64,000 nt of DNA, from NCBI GenBank assembly GCA_951217055.1, contig OX578278.1, positions 44,281,574 to 44,345,573 of the forward strand, written 5' to 3'. Position numbers and translations under genes: made by a program. Positions 1-9,900 of this stretch are shown here, in pieces. Under the pieces are notes generated by a model. It did no database searches, was not told the origin of the DNA, and was given only the letters and a program-made list of their open reading frames with translations. How positions within the stretch are numbered: the stretch's first letter is position 1; each line of letters begins with the position of its first letter. The DNA comes from Gerris lacustris. Its lineage: Eukaryota; Arthropoda; Insecta; Hemiptera; Gerridae.

Positions 1-289
1 TCTTAAAAATGCTAAAACAAATAATTACATTAAAACACAATCATTAATATTTTCACACAAACAAATACTTTTTTTTACACACTATCGATAAAAGAAATAA
101 ATTAATTTTTGTGGTGTGTCAGTATGGATCACAAGTGTTGTTTGTCTTGAGAAATGACTCAACTGTAAACCAAATTTAATTTAAATTGGTTCAGTAGTTT
201 AGGCTCCATGTATCAGCACACACATTAAAAGGATATAATTTAATGAATATAATTTATAAGACATGAAGATCAAAACATGTAATATTTAC

Positions 290-432
290 CATTTAACTTT
301 TCCAAAAGTAATGCATCGTTATTAGTTCCAACAGGAATGTCACAGAGAAGAGATATGACAGCAATAAGCATGCACACTTCTAGAGCATAACTGCAATCTT
401 CATAAGGGATTTTAGTAATAATCTCAATAAAA
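290..432 (-). CDS. Coding exon 9 (last visible) of the minus-strand host gene
   Basis: Acceptor TTTTAG and donor GTAAAT; 143 nt. The first base completes a glycine codon from exon 8, and the exon ends in phase 1, so at least one more exon lies beyond the left edge. Encodes FIEIITKIPYEDCSYALEV and a hydrophobic helix. The 1-289 stretch shows no convincing further exon. Confidence 0.75.
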
Positions 433-3400
433 CTAAAATTTAAAAAAAATATATGATGAGTCATACAAGCATAAAACACATTATCATTCACATCAACTTT
501 ATCTATAAAAAAAAAAAAATGATAAAGTTCAAAATTTTCAGATGAAATAGAGAGCTGTGTCTGAGATTGTGGGAATCCTATTGTTTCAAAACCACGGAAG
601 GTATAATTCCAGAGAGAGTTGGTCATGGTGTGATAATAACAACTGAGTTGTGCTTAAATTACTAATGATTTACAAGTAATGAGCAACACTCTTGACATTA
701 ATCCCTACAATGGGTTTGAAACATCAGGATTCACACTTGCAGGAAGATTTATAAGGAAGTTCCTTTACATTACGGTTTATTTATTATAATTTTAAATTGA
801 ATTAACAAACAAAAATTATTCTAAATAGCAAGGAAAGCGTTACATTCTAATATTGAGGAGGTGCATTATTCCATTGGAATTATAGACAATAATGTTAAAT
901 TATTATAATAGTGTATGACAAATTGAATTAAAGCAAAGTGAGAGTTATGTGTAATTTTCAACTACTATAAAATATATACTTTGCTACTTAAAATAAATAA
1001 AAATAATATATATAGCAGTGGTAACCCTAAGAATTTCCCTATCTTGGTTCTATACTCTTTTTAAACCATGAAAAACAGAGAAAAAAATACTTTACCCTCC
1101 TATAGAGTAGTCTTCATTAGTTGAAGCTGGTGCAGGGTCTTCAAGAAGATAACTTTCCAATTCAGCAATCATTTCCTCAAAGAAACATCTGAGATCACAT
1201 TCTAGTTCTTCATTCTCCTCATACAGACGAGATAACTCGTATTGAAGCAAAGGGACAACAGCAACTTTTGACATCACTCTGTGACTAACAGCACCATTCT
1301 TCCGATTTTTATGAATATGTCTAGCTACGGCTGTCAAAAGCCCTGTGCTTGTCGCCACAACTAACCTCCTACAAAGAGAATAAAATAATACAATTGATCA
1401 ATGAGGTAATGTGCAGGTGATCAATGTGCAACAATCCCTTATAATCCCAAAAGGCCTTGCAGGCAGAATCTAAAACTTTCGCTTTTTTAGATTCTTTGTG
1501 GTGCTGGCTTTTTTTTTACATCAAAAAGACAAATAATAGCATGAACCTTGCAAATGGTGGTGGGAGTGAGCAGACTGTGGGGTGATAGGAGGGTCATAGA
1601 AATATTTCAGTACTCCCACTACCCTTTGACAAATGTTCCATATGAGTATTGACTTTTTCCTGCCCACCTCCAAGATTTTAAAAACATAATGTAAATTACT
1701 TTTTGAGACACCCTTGTACATAGACATTTAAAAATGAAACATAATTTTAGGTTTCTTTGGAATAATCGACAACCCTAGAGCGATAAAATTATATCCGTGA
1801 AACTTACTTGTTACGAGAAAAATAATCTGATGATACAAAGGGAATCCACCTAGAATGATCAAGCCCGGCGGACTTAATGAGACCTTCCAATAAACCTAAA
1901 AGCTCATTGTCTTGTAAAAGAGGAGCAAGGACAGCAGCATTGTCCCAGTGCCAACTAGGGCTGGCATTGGCTAATAGGTACCGAGCTGCTTGTGTCCCAG
2001 GACCATTTGGACCTTCTTCGATTTGTGAAACAGCTGTCATCTTCTGCATGATTAACAAGTACTAGAACATACATCAAATTATATTATTTTCTACTTTTTA
2101 GTCTGTCACATTAAATCTTCTACTATTCTAACCTTACTTAGCTGACAGTGGCCATCGTTATTGGATTCCTGAAATTTCTTTCCCAATTTTACTACTCAAA
2201 TTTTTATAATTTATTGGCTAATACAAATGAAAACTTAATAAAACAGCACAATAATCTATGCATAGAAAATAGTTGGTGTAATAATGTCATGTAGAGACTA
2301 TAAAATAATTATAATAGTTTTTTGAGGAAAATTGTCCAAGTAGAATTGATGGTAGAGCAGAGTAAATAGGCAGTCCTGTGACAGCCTAATCACGTCTAGC
2401 GGTAGCCCCAAGGTGAGAGGAACAGAATTCCAACAAAGCTTGCTCCATCCTAGCTTAAACAAACATAACCTAATTTTGCTACCGAAATTTATCAGCTATT
2501 TGATTTATCAGCTAAATAAACGATTTTGCAAAACTAATGACTGATTATTGTAACATCATCAGAAATAGGTAGTCGGGAAGTGGGTTAAGTATAGATTAAT
2601 AGATTTGTCCCTGACAAACAATTAAGGTAATATAGTGTGTAAAAAAAATAATATGAAAAAAAAGTATAATTAAAAGCTAAAAAGATAGATTAAAATAATG
2701 CAGCAACTCCATTCATATATAATATGAATCAAACATACTTTTATTACTTACAAAATTATTTTTAACAACGTCACTCTCACTAGTTTGTACTTGTTTTGCT
2801 ATTCGAGCCCAAGCATCTGCATCAATGTACGAATTAATGTAGCTTAGATTAGTTGGAATACTATCTATAACTTCCAAAGGTCTTCTCTCATCCCGATCAT
2901 ATTCCCACATTAGAAGAATAGATGCACCAATGGAGTAGCACAGTCTTAAAAAGCAAGACAATAATCTGTCATCCTGAAATGCAGAAGTTTTATTAAAAAA
3001 AGAACACACTAGGAAAAAGTAATGTTTAATTTTATAAGAAAAACATTTTTTAGTAAGAAAGATGATGAAGATTGGCAAAAGTAGCATTATAGTAGTATAA
3101 TTAAACAGATTCTGACAGATTCACTGTGTCTATAGGTCCAAGTTATATATGTATGGCTTTAGTAAATTGAATCTACAACCTTAATTTTTGATTTTTTGAG
3201 CAACTGTCGTTCATAATTTCAGTTTTATTAATTATACATGTTTATCCTTTATAAATGTTGCACTTAGTAGTTACCGAAGTAAATTTACACTAGTCAAAGC
3301 ATTACGTAAAAGTTAAATTTCCTTTGAGGCCTGGTGGTCCCTCAGGGGTACCACCTCTTTTAACCCTCAGGTGTGAGCAGTCTAACACAACATGAGGAGG

Positions 3401-6400
3401 CGCGGACCCCTGTTAGGACAATATGGGCACAGAATTAAAGTATAATCACGTATGATGTCAAACAGTGACTGGCTCTCTTGATAAAAGCAAGGAATGTAGC
3501 TAGAAAAATTCCTATATTCTAACCGTACCCACATCTATCTCAATTTCACAGTTATATCTCGAATTTAGGCCTCACAGGACCGCACGTTCCCGAGGGTTCA
3601 AGTTCCTTAGAGGAACCTTAGGTTTCTTAGTTCTTTTTGTTTTTATTTTCCATATCAATTAGATCTTTATTGGTAATTCCTGAGAGGTACTACTAAGCTT
3701 TTGGGCAAAAGTAATCAAATAGTAAAAATAAATTATCTAAAGTATGAACGTAATGAGTTGTGACTTTTAACAGCATTGGAAGATCCGAAAAATTGGGGTG
3801 GGAAGCCGTTAAAGGTCAGGATTTTGAATTATAGATGGTCGGGCCAACTAGACAAACAAAAATGTCACTGGCCCCAACCCTCCCATAGGCCTAGGGGCTT
3901 TATTTATTTTATTATTAAATTATATTATTTATTTATATTTATTATTTATTTATTTATTTAATAAATTATATTATTCATGTAGGTTGGCCTCAATCTGATT
4001 GTTAAGTCACAACTCGTAACATGCATACTTTAGTGCATATGTTACCCCGTGGTATCTGTGTAGTACCACAACTATATTAATGATTCTGGGCTAGAATGAA
4101 TAAAATATAATTTTTATAAATATATATATTTTTTTATTGGGGTCTCCCACCTCTCAGAACTAATGAAATAGTTTCATCACAATTTTGAAAATTTTTGCAG
4201 TGGTCCACAAGGGTTATTTTTTGGTATAACCCCTTAAAGGGTTAAATTAAGATAATGGGTATTTGTATGCAAATTTGGACACAACCTTGAAATTATAAAT
4301 TTTTCAGTTAATGCTTCCTTCTATGACATAACAACTTTTGTAAAAGTGTTTTCCAATCAGCCATTATGTTCCAAGATGGCGATTTTATACTTATTTAAAG
4401 CATGTCTCACTTTTAACACAACAATAAAATCAACACAGTATGATAATTGTTAAATTAATATTGCTCTCTGCCAATAAGGATTTTTTAAAATTTTATCCCT
4501 AAGGGTGAAAATATGGGCAAAATAAAAGGAATTAAAAGGAAGGAGAATTAAGCTTAGACGAAGCTTTGGAAATTTGAAAGTTACAGTGTGTGCGCGTTAG
4601 GAGTTGTGACTTTTGACACTCAGATTAACCAACCTTAATGAGAAAAAAAAATAAATCACTAGGCCTGTGGGAAGGTCGTGCCTAGTTGGCACGACCTTCT
4701 AAAATTGAAAATCCTGACCTCTCAATGGCTCCCTACAGATTTTCCCACGCTGTCAAAAGTCACACTCATAACACACAAACTGTAATACTTAAAACAAGGC
4801 TTCTCTTTAGGATGTAGGCATATATTTATCAAAAATAATTCCAATTTAAACCGGGAGGGGGGAGGAATGCACTAGGAAAATATCTCTATTTTAAAGATAA
4901 CTCTTTCTTTAAGTCGGTTCTTCTAAATTAAAATCTCCTTAGCAGAGTATGGGTAATCAGCTAGTTTTTCATATAAGTATGTAATTATTTAAAATCTATG
5001 GATTTTATATCAAATACCGGTTTCATAAACTTACACTCTTAAATACGATAATAATAAGTAGACAAACAAAGTAATGTAATATAAAGCAACTTACTAAATA
5101 ATAATAATAATTATAAAAACACTTACATGTTCGCTTTCTATAATAATATCAGAAAATTTTTCCAATGATTCACCAATTTCCAAAACAATGCTACAAAATT
5201 TATCCTTAACAACCGTAGGAGTGTTAAAGTCTGCAATCTTCACGCCTTTCAGAAAAAGATTTAACAAATGTGTAACTATTTCTGTTGATAGAAGTGAATC
5301 GACTCCTGAAATTATTAATATATTTTTATTACTAATGACAGAAGAAAATATTTGAAGAATATATTTGAGACACTATCCAGAGGATAAAAACAATAATCAA
5401 TAATTAACTGTTTATTTTCATGGTTAGACCAAGCTACAAAGGACAAAAAAAAACTTGAGGTCTAGCAGGTGCCCTTGTAGGATTCTTTTATTTTATTTTA
5501 AATTAAGATAACTTACCTAGATTGGGTTAGGGGAAAATTATTTAAATAGTAAGACACCAATCATACTCTTCTTTAGTAGATAAATTATTAAAATCCCTCC
5601 TTTCCTGATTAATAAAATTAAATCTAAATACCAAATAATTTAATTACATACTTAAGTAATGCAATACTCACCGAAACTTGAGGTAGAAGCCGCTAATTTG
5701 TTAGTACACAAAAAATGAAGGTGATACTGCAATGATTTTGTAGTGGTCAGTACTTGTGATCCTGGCATCATTGAAACACTCACACAAAAGTGATCAGTAA
5801 TTTCCTTTGGAAAAATAGCTTCAACGTCAAAAGAAATATCATCTGAAAACTGCAAATGCTCTTCGACACAAGACAGGAACTTTGATAAGAACTTCTGCAA
5901 GCGGCTGACTTGAAGAGAACCATCCAAAATTGCTTTCAACAAACATATGTATTCTTTTTTGACATTATCATCTGTTTTCGAAGTTAGCATAATTTGAGTG
6001 CATAATGGTTTATGTGCACTTTCAATAACCATGGGGTTGAATTTCAATATTGCAGTAATCATTTTTAAAAATTCAGGACTTAAGTTCCCTCCGTTGATAT
6101 TTGCCAAGCCTATGATCATAGATGTAAACCAGACCTGAAGAGTAACATCATTTTCAATCGTACAATCAATCGATAACTTCATCTGATCCATGAGTTGAAC
6201 CATGCTTGCAATGACTGTAAACGTCTCCTCCCGGGTCCATTTCTTCACAGGTTTTTGATCAATAGAGACCATTCCTTTAACTTTAATTCCAAGGGCAAGG
6301 CAAAGAAGTGTAAACACCTTGAACACCTGAGAATGATTCTCCTTATTATTATGCAAAATAGCCTTCAAAAACAAAGTGAATACAATCCTCACAACATCCA

Positions 6401-9400
6401 CATTGTATGTCTTAGGTAACCTCCTCAATATATAAATAAGAGTAGAGATAAACGACTTGTCCTCAGGATCCTTCTTCGTGTGGAAGAGTTCTATTAATTT
6501 TTCAGTAAGATTAGATTCGCGAAATAAAATCTGAAAAGAAAGAAATTAAATTTATTTTTGTAATCCTGTACAAGAACTACTAATATAACAAAAGATGTAA
6601 TGGTAAAATGTCTTCCTCCCATCTCCTTTTTAATAATATTATAAATAATACAAAAAAATGTTTCAAAGACCTTGTTTTTCAAAGATGTTTTCCCTTATAT
6701 ATAAATATATATTTATAAATCTAAATTTATAAATGAAGTGGCTAATCAGTAGTAAATTGGAAGCAGTCTTTAGAAAAAATAAAAAAGACATCAAATTATT
6801 CCAATGAAAAATGTTCACTATGAAGAGTGCATATTTCTAGTACATTTATAAGGTTTGATATAAGAAATTGTCACCTCACCACTGCTGCATAACATAAATG
6901 AAACCAGAAAATGCCATTTCAAGAATATAGAAGAAGCAAGGATTAGATTTGAATTCTAAATGACCTTGTAGTGGAGGCTTAGACAAACACGGGGAAGTAC
7001 AATTAAGGCCCAAAAAAAATATGAGTAGAAATCAAAGGTTATGAGTTATGAGCAATAAAGGAAGGTGGTACTGCTTGAACCCATGCTCAAATCAATAATA
7101 CAGGAATTTAGTAAATAAATCTGCTGGTTATTATAATTAATTATATCCATGATTATATGTACCCTTTTATATGTATTAATTTTTGTAGTTGGATAAAAAT
7201 TAATTTACAATGGTTTCACTCTAGGCAACGTTTCGACCTTGCAGGTCATTCTCCAGCCCATAAACAAACTTTATTTTTTAAAAAAACAACATAAAACCCT
7301 AGGATGCATACATCATACTTTGTATTTATTAAAAAAAAAAAAAAAACCTCGTATATAAAATAAAAAATAAAGTTTGTTTATAGCCTTGAGAATGACCGGC
7401 AAGGTCGAAACGTTGCCTAGAGTGAAACCATTGTAAATTAATTTTTACCCAAATAAGGATCCACCTAAAAACTTAATTAATATTAATTATATCTTTATAT
7501 TTCTAAATAAAAACAGTATAACTGAAGATACTGAATTTTACTTTTAAAAAATAAAATAAAAAATACCTGCAACATGCAATCATAAATTTCATTTTCACAT
7601 TCCTCATATCTATTAGTGACTTTAGAGAGAATGCTACATAAAGGAAGCATCATTTCACAGATAAAAATAAATCTCAGCTCCTCGTGAAGAAGACAAAGCT
7701 TGCTGAAGTTAGATATCATTTTTGAAATTTTATATAATTCATCTGAGTTGATTGTAGAGTGCTCACTAGAAACACAATACTCTTTGACAAGCTTTGACAA
7801 TGAAGCTACATCTCGATAAAAAATATTCTGAAAATATGTCGACAAGAGAACTGAGAGTATGCATTCTTTTCTCTTTTCTTCAACATCCTTATCTTCTGAG
7901 TTCAACGGAGTTGATAATGCCTAAAAATAAAAATAGCCAGAGTTAATTAAAATATTTTAGTTGGTACAAAAAAAGGTCACTTCTTTAGATTGTTACTCCC
8001 CTTATAAATTAACAGAAAGAAGTAACAATCTAAAGAAGGTGTACGGAATGTCCATCTTTAGACTGTTGCTCCTCTTACAAAAACAGAAGTATGATATTCC
8101 TTTGCCCCAAAGTAAATTGGACTAAATATCCCTTTAACTTAATAGATATTTACTTAGTCATTTATATTCTAAAAAAAAATGTAGGGCAGTAACAATCTAA
8201 AGAAGTACCCAAAAAAGTATGATTAAATTTGATTTTTATTCTGTGTAAGTTGTATTTAGAATAAATGTTTTGTTATTAAATTAGTTCTTTGTTTCTTTCA
8301 AATTAAAAAGAAATCTTAAGCTAAATTAGCTAAGATTAGTTATTATCTAAATTATTTATTTTTTAAAAAAAGGATACCTAACTCAGTAAATCTGTAACGG
8401 GCTTAGAAATTTAGGGAGTGCTTTATTCGAATGTACTGTTTTGACAAAGGGTTATAATCTCTGATATGTATAAATCACTGCAAGCGATTCTTTTCAAGTT
8501 TTCTTTAGCTTAGCCAAAATAACTTAAGTTGTTAATAATGGTAAAGAATAAAAATGTTGTCAGTTCACTTTTTGAATTCAACTTTCTTTGGAGAGAGATT
8601 TAGTTTGATAAGAGTGTCTTTAGTTCCTTAAGTAACTTAATTCCACTCATCCATGGGCTATTACAGGCTTATATTTTCCAGTAAATCATAATCAACAGTT
8701 GGAATATGATATTTTTTATAATCAAAAAATGCATTAAATTGATCCCTTGTTTAATGTAGCAGTCAGCATAAAGCTCAGTAGAAACCTTATCTGGTTTTAG
8801 TTCAATTGGCTGATCAGGTGGAGTGAATCCTCATACTAAACTCTTGTCACCGACCTTTCTTAACTGATATATATAAAAGACAAAAAAGGGTCTGTATACC
8901 ACTTTTAAGTGAAGGCATCTTTGACATCCGACTGTTGTAGTTAGTTGAATAGCTGACATGTTACTTTGAGGTGTACTATAATGTTTAAAAGTATTCCTCT
9001 GTTTAAATTTGCATGTAGCAAGAAAAAGTTGGTCTAACCAGCCATGGGTTCAGTCTCAAATTAGCTGGTTAAGAGGGTTTCCACTGTATTTTTAAATTTG
9101 CAACCTATCAAAACCTAACTATAAACTGAGTCTACTTTGTAGAAACATGATTTTTTTTTTTTTAACGGACTGAAAAAAACTATCTGTCCCAATATACCAC
9201 TTAAGTGTACTTCAATAGTTAAGAAAATTTTAAAATGTACAACAGCATACAAAGATATAACATAAAATTGTGTACATTTTATCCTTTTGTTCTTTACCTC
9301 GATCAATGAGACCACAACAGTTCTATGAAGTTCCATGGTTAGACCAGGTAATCTAGGGCCGTTCACACATGACGCTATGGTTTTATACGGTTCAGGTGAA

Positions 9401-9690
9401 CCTTTAACACCTACTTCATTGACTTGCATCGTCAACCATTCAAATATAATCTCTTCTTTACGGACAATAGGTATTCCAGACGAAGAGAACACCAATACCG
9501 CAATCTTGAGTCTCCCGTCCAGGTCTTCATTGTCGTTTTCTAATCTACCCAGGAGTTCTAAAACATTAAATTAAAATAAAAAAACTTTGAACTAAAAAAA
9601 AGCAAGAATTTTACTAACAATAAATAATCAAAACTATTAATTATTACTAGAAAACTCACGTGAACTTAACACAACATGATTCACCGCCAT
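290..9690 (-). CDS. Host gene, 9 visible exons, 3'-incomplete; helical HEAT/ARM-like protein, possibly URB2-like
   Basis: Coding exons join as 9690-9660, 9557-9298, 7920-7567, 6530-5672, 5305-5127, 2973-2752, 2043-1808, 1368-1096 and 432-290, all with AG/GT borders and matching phases, giving 2557 nt (852 codons) before the window ends. The ATG at 9690 follows AAAA, and an in-frame TGA lies upstream at 9753-9751, so the start is well supported. The product is leucine-rich and helical throughout, with no catalytic motif or signal peptide. Residues about 20-50 (RLKIA...IVRKEE..FEWL) resemble my memory of the N-terminus of URB2/Npa2, a nucleolar protein of 60S ribosome biogenesis, and the overall helical-repeat character fits. 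That is an inference from short similarity; another HEAT-like scaffold is possible. The exons look intact and lack stops, unlike the decayed frames elsewhere in the window. Confidence 0.75.
1096..1368 (-). CDS. Coding exon 8 of the minus-strand host gene
   Basis: Acceptor TTTGTAG and donor GTAAAG; ends in phase 2. Encodes a helical basic segment (RHIHKNRKNG) followed by an acidic helix (EENEELECDL) and a tail rich in Pro, Asp and Ser. Confidence 0.8.
1808..2043 (-). CDS. Coding exon 7 of the minus-strand host gene
   Basis: Acceptor ATGCAG and donor GTAAGT; 236 nt ending in phase 2. Encodes a segment with PSWHWDNAAVLAPLLQDNEL. The last two bases join G of exon 8 to make a lysine codon. Confidence 0.8.
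2752..2973 (-). CDS. Coding exon 6 of the minus-strand host gene
   Basis: Acceptor TTTCAG and donor GTAAGT; 74 codons in phase 0, beginning DDRLLSCFLRLCYSIGASIL. The open frame extending upstream to 3087 is intronic read-through and should be ignored. Confidence 0.8.
3737..4033. mobile_element. MITE of about 297 bp in intron 5
   Basis: Ends are inverted repeats starting CTAAAGTATG and finishing CATACTTTAG, continuing inward through GAGTTGTGAC and GTCACAACTC over about 33 bp with few mismatches. The centre is AT-rich and has no coding potential. A related, divergent copy lies at 4578-4790 in the same intron. The superfamily cannot be fixed because the TSD is unclear. Confidence 0.65.
4578..4790. 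mobile_element. Second, related MITE copy in intron 5
   Basis: Inverted ends share GAGTTGTGAC/GTGACTTTTGACA with the 3737-4033 copy, and the internal segments about AGGCCT, TGTCTAGTTGG-like and CCTGACCTTT match in inverted orientation. It contains an internal perfect hairpin around AAGGTCGTGCC...GGCACGACCTT (about 4671-4702). Confidence 0.6.
5127..5305 (-). CDS. Coding exon 5 of the minus-strand host gene
   Basis: Acceptor TTTCAG and donor GTAAGT; 179 nt restore phase 0. Encodes GVDSLLSTEIVTHLLNLFLK and onward to SEH. Spliced upstream to exon 4, whose last G completes a glycine codon. Confidence 0.8.
5672..6530 (-). CDS. Coding exon 4 of the minus-strand host gene (largest exon)
   Basis: Bounded by TTTTCAG and GTGAGT; 859 nt ending in phase 1. 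Encodes about 286 residues of alternating hydrophobic helices (for example VRIVFTLFLKAIL, ITAILKFNPMVI), typical of armadillo or HEAT-type folds. No stops or frameshifts. Confidence 0.85.
7192..7450. repeat. Foldback element with two degenerate hammerhead-ribozyme-like cores (intron 3)
   Basis: Two arms of about 90 bp (7192-7283 and 7357-7450) are inverted copies around an A/T-rich loop. Each arm carries, reading outward, a GACC-loop-GGTC stem followed by GAAAC and CGTTGCCTAG. Read as RNA on the minus strand, the left arm gives CUGGAGA, the stem, then GAAA. This matches the hammerhead core CUGANGA...GAAA except at the A6 position. The right arm (plus strand) has CUUGAGA and is more altered. 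Such cores are known from Penelope-like elements and their derivatives; linking this foldback to them is inference. Confidence 0.5.
7567..7920 (-). CDS. Coding exon 3 of the minus-strand host gene
   Basis: Exactly 118 codons in phase 0 between a T-rich acceptor (TTTTTAG) and the donor GTATTT. The protein is helical with leucine/isoleucine heptads (for example KISKMISNFSKLCLLHEEL). Confidence 0.8.
7974..8210. mobile_element. MITE of about 237 bp with internal repeat of its own end (intron 2)
   Basis: The outer inverted repeats are about 25 bp (ACTTCTTTAGATTGTTACT and its complement). A second inverted copy of the same motif sits at about 8018-8036, so the left 63 bp can fold as a separate hairpin. 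A third, diverged copy begins at about 8054 (ATCTTTAGACTGTTGCT). No coding capacity. Confidence 0.6.
8211..9297 (-). other. Remainder of intron 2
   Basis: AT-rich intronic sequence between exon 2 and the 7974-8210 MITE. I see no gene or element with definable ends. Confidence 0.4.
9298..9557 (-). CDS. Coding exon 2 of the minus-strand host gene
   Basis: Preceded by TTTTAG and followed by GTAAAG. Encodes about 87 residues including RLKIAVLVFSSSG and RKEEIIFEWL, the segment that suggests URB2. Ends in phase 0. The intron to exon 1 is only about 100 bp. Confidence 0.8.
9660..9690 (-). CDS. Coding exon 1 of the minus-strand host gene
   Basis: Carries ATG plus nine codons (MAVNHVVLSS) and one extra base, then a GTGAGT donor at 9659-9654. 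Phase 1 is completed by the next exon, which starts with AA to form a Gln codon. The context is AAAATGGCGG, and an in-frame TGA occurs 60 nt upstream. Confidence 0.75.
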
Positions 9691-9900
9691 TTTTGAATTC
9701 AACAATGTGAAATGTGACAGAAACTGATAATCAGTGTTGTTCGTTTTATGTCAGGCTGAATTATAATTTTGGTTTGGTTGGCAGCGATGTTTATTTTGAA
9801 AGCTTATCAAAATCAAAAACTGAAGTCGAAGTCAGTCAACTGCGTTCGCCCGTGGGACGCAGTATGTTTAAGTAGATTATGTGGATTTTCACTCCTTTTC
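9691..9900. promoter_or_regulatory. Probable bidirectional promoter region
   Basis: Lies between the minus-strand ATG at 9690 and the plus-strand gene inferred from the exon at 12477-12547. It is less AT-rich than its surroundings and contains several CpGs (for example GCGTTCGCCCGTGGGACGC near 9842-9860). I see no clear TATA element for either direction. The assignment rests on head-to-head layout only. Confidence 0.3.

Larger units (their letters stand above)
433..2751 (-). other. Introns 8, 7 and 6 of the host gene (between exons listed separately)
   Basis: Intronic AT-rich sequence around exons 7 and 8. I see no transposon with clear ends here. A 10-bp perfect stem (GAATCTAAAA with its complement) occurs at 1466-1494, close to a T-run, but I assign it no function. 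Confidence 0.5.

Noticed and set aside
270..626. 118-codon minus-strand frame starting at 626 as its own gene
   Set aside because: Splice signals and phase support only 432-290 as an exon; the upstream residues are intron translation.
2713..3087. 124-codon minus-strand frame as a separate small gene
   Set aside because: Only 2973-2752 is exon; the upstream part is a T-rich intron with the acceptor CAG at 2974-2976.
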